Positions 50,432 through 58,278 of a stretch of DNA of 64,000 nucleotides are shown piece after piece. The notes under the pieces are model-generated. The model had not been told where the DNA came from. It saw only the letters and a list, made by a program, of their open reading frames with translations, and did not search any database. Both the position numbers and the translations under genes were made by a program. Origin of the DNA: an uncultured Mycoplasmatota bacterium (GTDB taxonomy: Bacteria > Bacillota_I > Bacilli_A > RF39 > UBA660); NCBI GenBank assembly GCA_900545005.1, contig UQXO01000006.1:13623-77622 (forward strand), written 5' to 3'. Within the stretch, counting starts at the first letter, position 1. The number at the start of each line of letters is the position of its first letter.

Positions 50432-50877
50432 TGATGAAGTTATATATTAAAGAAGATATAACTACTAAGGAGTTAATTAATTTAATAGAGAAGGATAATA
50501 ATCTTAAAGATGAGGTTGTCTTAAGGACTAGGAATGGTAAACCTTATTTTAAGAATAGTAATATTTATTTTAGTCTTAGTGATAAGGATAATGTTGTAGT
50601 AGGAGTAACTTCTACAAGAAGAGTAGGAATTGATATAGAAAGATTTACTTATAGACCTAGGGTTGTTAAGTATTTCTTTAATTCTAAAGAAAGAGAGTTA
50701 ATAGAGCATTCTAAAGATAAGGAATATCTTTTTACGAAGATATGGGTTAAGAAAGAGGCTATTTTAAAGATGAGGGGATTAACTCTAGAGAGTATTAAGG
50801 ATATAGATACTACTAAAGAAGATAAATTTTATTTAAAGAAATATAAGTCTTATTTAATAGGGTATATAGAGGAGTAG
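50431..50877 (+). CDS. 4'-phosphopantetheinyl transferase (Sfp-like, short)
   Basis: 148 residues with the two family motifs: RVGIDIERF (Mg-binding Asp and Glu, about 66-72) and the WVKKEAILKMRG block (about 108-119). It transfers phosphopantetheine from CoA to the Ser of a carrier protein, presumably the ACP encoded just upstream. The N-terminal part is shortened relative to Sfp (about 225 residues) and shows YFSLSDKDNVVVGV, the usual lead-in. ATG 50431 overlaps the ACP stop; ATG 50434 is also possible. Confidence 0.86.
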   Translation: MMKLYIKEDITTKELINLIEKDNNLKDEVVLRTRNGKPYFKNSNIYFSLSDKDNVVVGVTSTRRVGIDIERFTYRPRVVKYFFNSKERELIEHSKDKEYLFTKIWVKKEAILKMRGLTLESIKDIDTTKEDKFYLKKYKSYLIGYIEE

Positions 50878-50879
50878 AG

Positions 50880-52634
50880 ATGAATTTATTATATTGTGGA
50901 GATAGTAATATTAAAGATGGGTTATATCTATCGATAAGGTCTATTTTAGAGGTAGAAAAGGGTATTTTAAATATTTATGTTTTATCTATGAATTATTTAG
51001 ATTATAAGATGATTGATAGAGAGTTTATATATAGTTTAGATACTTTAGTGAAGAGTGTTAATAAAGATAGTAAGGTTAGTCTTATTGATATGAGTGATGT
51101 CTATAAGAATAATGAGTGTAAGGCGAATAAAGATACCTTGTTTACTCCTTATTGTATGTTAAGATTATATGCTGATTTAGTAGAGTTACCTAAGAAAATA
51201 TTGTATTTAGATACGGATGTTTTAGCTTATAAGAGTTTTAAAGAGTTTTATGAGATAGATAATAGTACTTATGAAGTAGTAGGAGCTTTAGATTATTATG
51301 GTAGTCATATCTATAAGAAGAATATCTTTAAGAGGGATTATTTAAATTCAGGAGTATTACTACTTAATTTAGATTTATTAAAGAAAAATGATATCTTAAA
51401 GAAGGCTAGAGAGTTGTGTGCTAGTAAAAAAATGTTATTACCTGATCAGAGTGCTTTAAATATTCTTTGTAAACATAAGCTTATTGTTGATAGGAAGTAT
51501 AATGAACAGAAGAGTATGCAGAAAGATACAGTCTTTAGACACTTTACAACGACGTTTAAATTCTTCCCAGTGATAAAGACTCAGAAGGTTAAGCCTTGGC
51601 AGATTGATAGAGTTCATGAGATTTTAAATTGTCATGAGTTTGATTGGTTACTTAGAGAATATAAGGAGTGGAAAATGCAAAATAGTAAGATAATACCAGT
51701 GTTTTTTACCATCGATGATAACTTTGCCCCTTTCTTAAGTGTAGCTTTAAAATCCTTATTAGATAAGGCTAGTCAGGAGTATTTTTATAATATTCATATA
51801 GTTAATAATGGGTTAAGTGAAGAAAATAAGAATAAGATATTAAGTTTAGAGACTGATTATGCTAAGATTATGTTTAATAATATGGATGAGAGACTAAGAA
51901 CAATTACTGATAAGAAAGGGACTAGACTAAGAGAAGATTATTTTAGTTTAGCTATTTTCTTTAGAATATTTATTCCTGATTGTTTTAAAGAGTATGATAA
52001 GGCTATATATATAGATAGTGATACTCTAGTATTAGATGATATTAGTAAGTTATATAATATAGACTTAGGTGATAACTACATAGGGGGATGTACAGAGACT
52101 TCTTGTCTAGGAATGGATGATATTACTAATTATTTTACTAATGGAGTAGGGGTAAATTATAAAGAATATATGAATTCAGGGATGTTAGTTTTTGATATGA
52201 AAGCTTTAAGAGAACATCATTTTGCAGAAAAGTTTTTATATCTATTTAAGAAGTATAATTTTGGAAATGTTGATCCTGATCAATCTTATATAAATGCTAT
52301 TCTAAAGAATAAGAAATTATTAATAGATAATAGATGGAATGCTACAGTATCTAAAGATAATAAATTAATAGATAATCCCGGGATAATTCATTTTAATTTA
52401 TTTAAGAAACCTTGGCATTATGATAATGTAGCTGGAGAGAAATATTTCTGGGAATATGCTAAAAAAACACCATATTATGAAGAGATAAAGAGGATTAAAG
52501 ATAATTATACTTTAGAAGATAAGAAGAAAGATGATGAGTGTTTAAATTCTATGATTAGAAGATGTAGAGAGATAGTTAATGATGATGTTACTTTTAAGAG
52601 TGTATTTGATAGTGGGAAAGAAGAGAGATTATGA
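50880..52634 (+). CDS. Double GT8 glycosyltransferase
   Basis: 584 residues that look like two family 8 glycosyltransferase domains in one chain. Domain 1 (about 1-255) has the DxD motif in ILYLDTDVLAYKSF and a DYLNSGVLLLNL block; domain 2 (about 262-540) has AIYIDSDTLVLDDI and EYMNSGMLVFDM, plus HFNLFKKPWHY. Both keep their metal-binding residues, so two different sugars, or two additions of one sugar, may be transferred. In this operon the acceptor is plausibly a lipid. GAGGAG precedes ATG 50880. It overlaps the acyltransferase gene by four bases. Confidence 0.88.
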   Translation: MNLLYCGDSNIKDGLYLSIRSILEVEKGILNIYVLSMNYLDYKMIDREFIYSLDTLVKSVNKDSKVSLIDMSDVYKNNECKANKDTLFTPYCMLRLYADLVELPKKILYLDTDVLAYKSFKEFYEIDNSTYEVVGALDYYGSHIYKKNIFKRDYLNSGVLLLNLDLLKKNDILKKARELCASKKMLLPDQSALNILCKHKLIVDRKYNEQKSMQKDTVFRHFTTTFKFFPVIKTQKVKPWQIDRVHEILNCHEFDWLLREYKEWKMQNSKIIPVFFTIDDNFAPFLSVALKSLLDKASQEYFYNIHIVNNGLSEENKNKILSLETDYAKIMFNNMDERLRTITDKKGTRLREDYFSLAIFFRIFIPDCFKEYDKAIYIDSDTLVLDDISKLYNIDLGDNYIGGCTETSCLGMDDITNYFTNGVGVNYKEYMNSGMLVFDMKALREHHFAEKFLYLFKKYNFGNVDPDQSYINAILKNKKLLIDNRWNATVSKDNKLIDNPGIIHFNLFKKPWHYDNVAGEKYFWEYAKKTPYYEEIKRIKDNYTLEDKKKDDECLNSMIRRCREIVNDDVTFKSVFDSGKEERL

Positions 52635-53494
52635 TTATTGGGGGTTCTAAAAAAGAAGTTATTAAGAATATAGAAACTAATATTATTAATAAAGAACTTA
52701 ATAGAAAAGTAGAAGTTAATGATGCAGTAATGTCTGATGAAGAGATTATGAAGTTAATTAATAAGTTTTATAAGAATAAGAGTAAGAAGTTTAGTTATAC
52801 TATTAAACATATGATAGCTAATATGACTATAAGTAAGTATATGAAATTATTAGATAAAGATATAACTATTAAGGGATTAGAGAATCTTAAAGACTTAGAT
52901 TTAAGTAAGGGGGCTATTATTACTAGTAATCATTTTAATCCTTTAGATACATTTATTATTAGAAAGTTAGTAGAGAAGGTCTTAAAGAAGGATTTATATA
53001 TTGTTATTCAAGATACTAATTTAGCAATGCCTGGTGGTTTAGGTTTCTTAATGAATTATACGAATACTATTCCGGTTAGTAAGAGTCCAACGTATTTAGC
53101 GGGGACTTTTAAAGAGAATTTAAGAAAGATTCTTAGTGATGGGAATATAATCTTAATATATCCAGAAGAAGAAATGTGGTTTAATTATAGAAAGATACGT
53201 CCTCTTAAGAGAGGGGCTTATCAGTATGCAGCAATTTTAAATGTTCCTATAATTTCTTGTTTTACGAAGATTATAGATACGGATATTTTAGATAATGAAG
53301 AATTTAATAAGACTATTTATGAATTAAATGTCTTAGGATATTTATATCCTGATAAGGATATAAGTCCTAGAGTTAATAGTATTAATATGTTAAATGAAGA
53401 TTATACTTGGAAGAAAAGGTCTTATGAAGAGGCTTATAATAAGTCTTTAGATTATACTTTCTCTAAAGATGATATAGCTGGTTATAGATGGTAG
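52631..53494 (+). CDS. PlsC-like acyltransferase
   Basis: 287 residues of the glycerolipid acyltransferase family. The catalytic motif H-x4-D is in TSNHFNPLDTFI (about 98-109), and the second and third motifs appear as PTYLAGTFKENLRKIL and ILIYPEEEMWF, where the usual EGTR is EEEM. There is no clear long membrane segment. It could esterify lysophosphatidate, a glycolipid or another acceptor with an acyl group from the ACP in the same operon. It starts inside the GT8 gene (ATGA) and is followed by a strong terminator, ending the operon. Confidence 0.85.
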   Translation: MIIGGSKKEVIKNIETNIINKELNRKVEVNDAVMSDEEIMKLINKFYKNKSKKFSYTIKHMIANMTISKYMKLLDKDITIKGLENLKDLDLSKGAIITSNHFNPLDTFIIRKLVEKVLKKDLYIVIQDTNLAMPGGLGFLMNYTNTIPVSKSPTYLAGTFKENLRKILSDGNIILIYPEEEMWFNYRKIRPLKRGAYQYAAILNVPIISCFTKIIDTDILDNEEFNKTIYELNVLGYLYPDKDISPRVNSINMLNEDYTWKKRSYEEAYNKSLDYTFSKDDIAGYRW

Positions 53495-53516
53495 AGTACT
53501 AAGTACTCTTTTTTTA
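53493..53516 (+). terminator. Terminator of the lipid operon
   Basis: AGAGTAC-TAA-GTACTCT followed by seven T. Confidence 0.88.
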
Positions 53517-53566
53517 GTATGAATATATATTTCTTGGGAATAATATATTCTTTAGATAATATATTT

Positions 53567-53587
53567 CATAGAGTTAAAAACTCTATG
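53567..53587 (+). repeat. Palindrome copy 1 (CATAGAGTT)
   Basis: CATAGAGTT-AAA-AACTCTATG, a perfect nine-base-arm hairpin (arms extend to TTTCATAGAGTT). Its reverse complement occurs at 53831-53851. The pair bounds a 243-base segment upstream of surface protein 2. Confidence 0.88.
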
Positions 53588-53593
53588 AAAATA

Positions 53594-53696
53594 CTAGGTG
53601 AATACTGGGTTTGAAGTCTATTTGACTATAATTTTGACTAGAATAGAATTTATTTTTTGATTAAAATAATCCATAGCAAAGCTAGTATTCACCTAG
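53594..53696 (+). repeat. 13-bp inverted repeats around a promoter
   Basis: CTAGGTGAATACT (53594-53606) and AGTATTCACCTAG (53684-53696) are perfect inverted repeats 77 bases apart. Between them lies a possible promoter TTGACT (53622-53627) and TAGAAT (53644-53649), spacer 16. TTTGACTA recurs several times here (53621, 53634, 53712, 53724 region). The arrangement would allow inversion or a cruciform. Confidence 0.75.
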
Positions 53697-53803
53697 GTTT
53701 TAGAATATATTGTTTGACTAGAAATTTGACTACAAAAAGATTATTTATCTTTAAATATATCCTTTAAAAAGGCTTAAAGATATGATATCATTTAGGCATA
53801 AGG

Positions 53804-53885
53804 TAAAAATAATATCCGAAAATACGTATTCATAGAGTTTTTAACTCTATGAAAACAGAATTAGGGGATATGTATATTATTTTTA
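53804..53885 (+). promoter_or_regulatory. Nested stem-loops in the leader of surface protein 2
   Basis: TAAAAATAATATCC (53804-53817) pairs with GGATAT-gtat-ATTATTTTTA (53866-53885), enclosing palindrome copy 2 CATAGAGTT-TTT-AACTCTATG (53831-53851). A further hairpin GCTATAA...TTATAGC follows at about 53897-53920, just before the start codon. The 446 gene-free bases from 53495 thus hold several structured elements that could regulate the downstream gene. No known riboswitch was recognised. Confidence 0.6.
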
Positions 53886-53940
53886 ATCTTGGGTAGGCTA
53901 TAAGGGTCGCGTATTATAGCTAGAAATGGGTTATATTAAT

Positions 53941-55470
53941 ATGAAGAAATTTAATAAAGATAAGTATTTAAAAGTATTAAGGTTCAAGAAGTATAAGAGA
54001 TACTTATATATAGGAATACCTTGTTTATTAGTATTATTAATAGGAATATACTTTGCTTATTCTAAATTTAGTGTATCTAAAGATACTGAGGTAGTAAGAA
54101 CAACTGTAGGAGAGTTTATATCTGGAGATGTAGTAATTGGAGCTTATATAGATGGAGAATATTCTACTACAATTCCTGGTAAGAATGATGGTTATATAGT
54201 AGAAAAAATAGTCTGTGATAATGATGCTTCTGCTTCTTGGGATAATGATTCTTGGGGAATAGCATTAACTAATTTAACTAAGAGAACTAAATGTAATGTG
54301 TATTTTGAAAAGTATAGTAATGCTAAGGCTATTGCTAATTTAGCAAAAACGGATACTACTAATTTTGCTTCAGATGATGCTGATAAAAATGTAAGGTATA
54401 TTGGAGCTGATCCAAGTAATTATGTATATTTTAACTGTAGTGATTATACTAATCCCACAGTTGATACTTGTGAGTTATGGCGTATTATTGGAGTATTTAA
54501 TAATGTAACAAAGAGTGATGGGTCAAAAGAAAATCTAGTTAAGATAATAAGAGCTGATTCTTTAGGTAGCTATTCTTGGGATTATAAAAAAACGGGAGTA
54601 GGAACTTCAGCTCAAAATTTAGAAAATAGTAATCAAAATAAAAATACAGTTTCTTTTCTTAAATTAAGAGTTTTGGATACTCAAAACGACAACAATAATT
54701 ATAATTTAAAGAAACTTGCTACACCGGAGGTAACAAAAGTAAAAGGATCGAATGATTGGACAGATTCACAACTTATGATGATGTTAAATCCAGCAAATTA
54801 TTTAAAATCTAGTTATATAAATAAAAATGATGTTATCTTAGACAATAATGGTCAAGAAATATATAGTAGAATGGGTTCTTATTATAATGGTACCAAAGGA
54901 TGTTCACCAGCTGAGATTGCAAGTGGAGCCACATTTAGTTGTACCGAAGTAGATTTCACCTCAACCGGTTTAAAAAATGATACAACCAGAAATGCCATTG
55001 AAGAAGTTGTATGGAATTTAGGCGGCGTAAGCGAAAGATATAATTTTCTAACGACAAGTGAGTTTTATGCATCTGAAAGAGGTACAACTGTATATACAGG
55101 TAGACCAACAATATGGACAGGAAAAATCGGCTTAATGTATCCAAGCGATTATGGTTATGCTACTAGTGGTGGAACAACTAAAGATAGAGCAGCTTGTCTA
55201 GCAAAAGAACCTTCTCGTTGGTGGGATTATGATTTTCGTGATTGTAAAGGAAATGATTATTTATATAACTCAAGTCTTAAACAATGGACATTGGCGCCTG
55301 ATTCGGATACTGCTTACTCTGTGTTCCTTGTGGAGTCGGACGGCTATGTCAACTACTATAGTGCTGTCGATTCTATTGCGGTGCGTCCGGCGCTTTTTCT
55401 GAAATCTAATATCCAAGTTGATAAAGGCACAGGCGAAAAATCGAACCCGTATACTTTGAAAATGCAGTAA
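53941..55470 (+). CDS. Surface protein 2 with hypervariable C-type-lectin-like C-terminus
   Basis: 509 residues, paralogue of the protein at 36080: same N-terminus (MKKFNKDKYLK), membrane segment (about 22-43), the shared blocks TTVGEFISGDVVIGAYIDGE and SDDADKNVRYIGADPSNYVY, and the end VRPALFLKSNIQVDKGTGEK. It has an extra middle segment of about 60 residues (around 205-290). The block 55294-55380 is the second variable region. ATG 53941 is chosen to match the paralogue; the upstream ATG at 53926 is in frame and neither has a strong ribosome binding site. Expression may be controlled by the inverted-repeat leader. Confidence 0.82.
   Translation: MKKFNKDKYLKVLRFKKYKRYLYIGIPCLLVLLIGIYFAYSKFSVSKDTEVVRTTVGEFISGDVVIGAYIDGEYSTTIPGKNDGYIVEKIVCDNDASASWDNDSWGIALTNLTKRTKCNVYFEKYSNAKAIANLAKTDTTNFASDDADKNVRYIGADPSNYVYFNCSDYTNPTVDTCELWRIIGVFNNVTKSDGSKENLVKIIRADSLGSYSWDYKKTGVGTSAQNLENSNQNKNTVSFLKLRVLDTQNDNNNYNLKKLATPEVTKVKGSNDWTDSQLMMMLNPANYLKSSYINKNDVILDNNGQEIYSRMGSYYNGTKGCSPAEIASGATFSCTEVDFTSTGLKNDTTRNAIEEVVWNLGGVSERYNFLTTSEFYASERGTTVYTGRPTIWTGKIGLMYPSDYGYATSGGTTKDRAACLAKEPSRWWDYDFRDCKGNDYLYNSSLKQWTLAPDSDTAYSVFLVESDGYVNYYSAVDSIAVRPALFLKSNIQVDKGTGEKSNPYTLKMQ
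55294..55380 (+). repeat. Variable region 2 (diversity-generating retroelement type)
   Basis: The gapless counterpart of 37259-37345. It encodes Asp, Tyr, Ser, Asn and Thr at most variable codons, nearly all of the form NNT or NNC, as expected when AAT/AAC codons of a template are mutated at their adenines. Conserved codons contain no adenine. Confidence 0.75.
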
Positions 55471-55630
55471 AGAAAATACGGATTAAAGGGACGCTTGCTT
55501 GGCTCTTAGAGAAGCTTGGCCCAGCAGAAAAATAAAGATGAGAAGAATGAAAACGATAGTAAGTACAAGGAAGAGAAAATCGGGGGGGCAAGTCCTTGAA
55601 GGGGCTTTAAGATGGCTATAAGCCCCGATG
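55471..55630 (+). other. Conserved structured tail behind variable region 2
   Basis: Homologous to 37436-37592, including the nearly unchanged A-rich segment CCCAGCAGAAAAATAAAGAT and onwards. The first hairpin is less perfect here (GGGACGCTTGC... with ...AAGCTTGGCCC); the last one reads GGGGCTT...AAGCCCC (55600-55625). Conservation of non-coding sequence next to strongly divergent codons suggests a function in DNA or RNA. Confidence 0.65.
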
Positions 55631-55636
55631 GTATAT

Positions 55637-55678
55637 AATATGGTGTGTAAATTAGAAAATTTGCATACCATATTTTTT
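55637..55678 (+). terminator. Terminator after the structured tail
   Basis: AATATGGTGTGTAAATT pairs with AATTTGCATACCATATT (17 bases, two wobbles) around four bases, then TTTTTT. The tail is therefore transcribed with surface protein 2. The stretch 55679-55788 shows nothing else I recognise. Confidence 0.86.
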
Positions 55679-55788
55679 ATGGCTTAAGCTAGATGAACTT
55701 ATGCAAAATTTAAAATTATTAGATTATACTAAACATAGTGTCTTATTCTATATAAGTTAAAGGAAAACTTTTTACTTCTGGATATTTG

Positions 55789-55817
55789 TTGTAAATGATA
55801 ACTAGTTTAGATATAAT
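55789..55817 (+). promoter_or_regulatory. Promoter of the HipA-like gene
   Basis: TTGTAA and TATAAT with 17-base spacing. The ATG at 55795 lies between the boxes, so it is upstream of the transcript and cannot be the start codon. Confidence 0.82.
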
Positions 55818-55842
55818 TATTCTTACAAAGGAGAGATTTCAT

Positions 55843-57033
55843 ATAAGACGTATATTAATGAATAAAAATACTAAAGTATTAGAGGCAGAATACAATGAAG
55901 AAGGTATTTTCTTTCTTAAAATATATAAGGTTTATAATATAGAGTATGCTCCTTATATCTTAAAGAGTTTATATAAAAAAGAGAATATTGATGATAAAGA
56001 GTTTAGAAGTAGTTTATCTAAATGGTTTAAAGGAAGAGGAATACCAGCTTTTAGAGATAAATTAGATTTATTATTACATAGATTAAATATAGAAGTTCCT
56101 GGAGAGTTATTAGATAAAGCTTTTGGCCTATCTTTATCAGATCAATATTGGTTAAAACCAGTAGATAAAGAGATATCTTATGATGATATTAACTTTTTTG
56201 ATAATGATTTTTCTTATGCTGAGTTTAGAGAAGCTTCTTTATCTAATAGTAGTAAAGATATAACTAGTAAAATAGCATTAATAAGTCCGAATAATACGAC
56301 TGATGGGATGTTAAGAAAAGCCTGGATTATTGAAGATGAAGTTAGGTACTTACTTAAAGGTGGTTATAAAAATGAAATCTTACAACCATTTAATGAAGTA
56401 TTAGCTAGTGAAATATGTAAAAGACTCGGATTTAATCATGTTACCTATAGTATTGAAAACTATAAAGGAATGATTGTTTCTAAATGTCCATGTTTTATTA
56501 ATAAAGATACAGAACTAATAACGGCTTATCAGATTATGAAGGATATTCCTAAATCGAAGAGTATTAATGATTATGAAGAATATCTTAGTATTTTAGAAAA
56601 GCATGGTCTTAAAGATGCTAGAATTCAAATGGAAAATATGTATATTTTAGACTATTTAATTATGAATGAAGATAGACATTTAAATAACTTTGGTATTATA
56701 AGAGACGTTAATTCTTTAGAATGGATAAATGTTGCTCCTATATTTGATAATGGAGAAAGTCTTAATATTACTTATTATAGTCAAGATGAGTTATGTGTTA
56801 CTGGGGAAGGAAGGTTTTTTTATCAAATTAAGCCATTTGATGAGATAATTAAAGTAGTTAGAGATATCAAAAGATTAGATTTAACAAAGTTAGATGGTAT
56901 AGTAGAGTGGTATGATGGTTTATTACATATGTATCAATATACAAGTGGTATTTCAGATGATAGAATAAATAAATTATGTATTCTTTTAAATAGACAAATT
57001 AAGAATTTAAAAAAACTACAAAGTTTAAGTTAA
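55843..57033 (+). CDS. HipA-like kinase-domain protein
   Basis: The C-terminal half has the HipA kinase signature: DYLIMNEDRHLNNFGIIRD (catalytic Asp and Asn, NxDRHxxN) and the metal-binding APIFDNGES; LRKAWIIEDEVRYLLKGGYK carries the ATP-binding Lys. HipA-type toxins phosphorylate translation factors; this lineage-type protein has no HipB-like antitoxin gene next to it. The start is odd: AAAGGAG at 55827-55833 points to an ATA codon at 55843, the first ATG after the promoter being 55858 and too far from this site. About 391-396 residues. Its stop abuts the stop of the convergent radical SAM gene. Confidence 0.83.
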   Translation: MRRILMNKNTKVLEAEYNEEGIFFLKIYKVYNIEYAPYILKSLYKKENIDDKEFRSSLSKWFKGRGIPAFRDKLDLLLHRLNIEVPGELLDKAFGLSLSDQYWLKPVDKEISYDDINFFDNDFSYAEFREASLSNSSKDITSKIALISPNNTTDGMLRKAWIIEDEVRYLLKGGYKNEILQPFNEVLASEICKRLGFNHVTYSIENYKGMIVSKCPCFINKDTELITAYQIMKDIPKSKSINDYEEYLSILEKHGLKDARIQMENMYILDYLIMNEDRHLNNFGIIRDVNSLEWINVAPIFDNGESLNITYYSQDELCVTGEGRFFYQIKPFDEIIKVVRDIKRLDLTKLDGIVEWYDGLLHMYQYTSGISDDRINKLCILLNRQIKNLKKLQSLS

Positions 57034-57058
57034 TTACTTATTCTCTTGTAGTTTTTTT
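57009..57058. terminator. Bidirectional terminator inside two gene ends
   Basis: AAAAAACTACAA and TTGTAGTTTTTTT pair around 24 bases. Both convergent genes end inside it, with their stop codons side by side. Confidence 0.75.
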
Positions 57059-57972
57059 CCTTGATAAGTATCTCTTCTTACCATTTCTTTGTCTATATCA
57101 TTTAGAACACAAAATTTCTTTAAGACCCATTCGGGGGTGATTAAGTCTTCTTTTTTAGGATCTCCTGTTAGTCTATGAATAACCATCTTGGGATTTAGAT
57201 ATTCTAACTGGGAGACTACTATATCAACATATTCTTCTTTAGATAAGATAGGAAAAGGTTTTTCTTCATACATAGAAGCTAACTTAGTATTTTTAATAAT
57301 ATGTAACATATGAATTTTAATACCAGAGACTCCGAGAGAATTAACATATTTAGCCGTATTAATCATCATTTCTTTAGTTTCTCCAGGTAGACCATTAATA
57401 ATATGGACAACTACATTTATATGGTTAGCTACTAATTTTTTGACACAGGTATCAAAATTCTTTAAGTCATGACCACGATGAATTAGTTTTAGGGTTTCAT
57501 CATACATAGATTGAAGTCCTAATTCGATAGTTAGATTAGTTCTTTTATTTAAATCAATTAAGTATTCGAGACATTCCTTAGAGATACAATCACTTCTGGT
57601 AGCAATAGATAGACCGATGACATTAGGTATCTTAAGGATAGGTTCAAACTTAGTCTTTAAGACTTCTACGGGAGCATAAGTATTTGTATTAGCTTGAAAA
57701 TACCCAATATAGTAGGCATCAGGCCATTTATGTTCCATGACATTTTTTACCATTTCAAATTGCGTTATTAAGTCATCTTCCTCGTGACCGGCAAAATCCC
57801 CACTACCAAGAGGAGAACAGAAGATACAACCATAACCATCTTTTTTATTAGGACAACTAAAACCAGCATTTAAAGAGACTTTAAAGACTTTTTTGCCATA
57901 CTTAGTTTTGTATTCATAATTAAGGGTATGATATCTTTTATTATCTAAAGTATATGGAAATTTATTTTGCAT
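57034..57972 (-). CDS. Radical SAM protein, YhcC/TIGR01212-like
   Basis: 312 residues. The iron-sulfur cysteines are in FSCPNKKDGYGCIFCSPLG, giving C-x8-C-x2-C instead of the common C-x3-C-x2-C, as is typical of the YhcC family. Further conserved parts are IELGLQSMYDETLKLIHRGH and VHIINGLPGETKEMM. Substrate unknown; some relatives are annotated as tRNA or coproporphyrinogen-like enzymes without proof. It is monocistronic on the minus strand and convergent with the HipA-like gene. Confidence 0.88.
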   Translation of the reverse strand: MQNKFPYTLDNKRYHTLNYEYKTKYGKKVFKVSLNAGFSCPNKKDGYGCIFCSPLGSGDFAGHEEDDLITQFEMVKNVMEHKWPDAYYIGYFQANTNTYAPVEVLKTKFEPILKIPNVIGLSIATRSDCISKECLEYLIDLNKRTNLTIELGLQSMYDETLKLIHRGHDLKNFDTCVKKLVANHINVVVHIINGLPGETKEMMINTAKYVNSLGVSGIKIHMLHIIKNTKLASMYEEKPFPILSKEEYVDIVVSQLEYLNPKMVIHRLTGDPKKEDLITPEWVLKKFCVLNDIDKEMVRRDTYQGKKLQENK

Positions 57973-58020
57973 AAGTAATCACCTAGAAGTAGTTTATCAC
58001 ATATAGAAATAATTACTAGT

Positions 58021-58163
58021 AAAAGTTATTTTGATAAGACAAAATAATTCTTTGAAATTAAAAGTTCTTTTGATGAGACAAAATAACTTTTGAAAAACCG
58101 GGGTTTTGGAAAAATATTTCCTATACTAGGGAAATTTTGTGACTTTTGGAAATTTATTTCCCA
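58021..58163 (+). repeat. Degenerate repeat array C (period 39-40)
   Basis: AAAAGTTATTTTGATAAGAC (58021) recurs as AAAAGTTCTTTTGATGAGAC (58060), 39 bases apart, and TTTTGGAAAAATATTTCC (58104) as TTTTGGAAATTTATTTCC (58144), 40 bases apart. It fills the gap between the divergent start of the radical SAM gene and the end of the next minus-strand gene; no gene is visible in 57973-58240. Confidence 0.8.
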
Positions 58164-58242
58164 AACTTAGAAAAATTAATATTTGCTGAAACTTTTTTCT
58201 AGATAAATTATTTTCTTGGTTAATGTTAGGAATTGCCAAAAG

Positions 58243-58276
58243 AAAACTGCTAAAGGGTATTTCCTAGAGCAGTTTT
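58243..58276. terminator. Terminator of the 58279 minus-strand gene
   Basis: On the minus strand AAAACTGCTCTAGG pairs with CCTTTAGCAGTTTT, followed by CTTTT. A and T runs on both sides make it potentially bidirectional. Confidence 0.78.
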
Positions 58277-58278
58277 TC

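Noticed and set aside
53804..53940. Known riboswitch (cyclic di-GMP, THF or preQ1 type) before surface protein 2
   Set aside because: Hairpins are present but none of the conserved core sequences of these classes could be matched by eye.
36000..56000. Reverse transcriptase or template repeat for the variable regions
   Set aside because: No protein with reverse transcriptase motifs and no adenine-rich copy of the variable block was found on either strand of the window.
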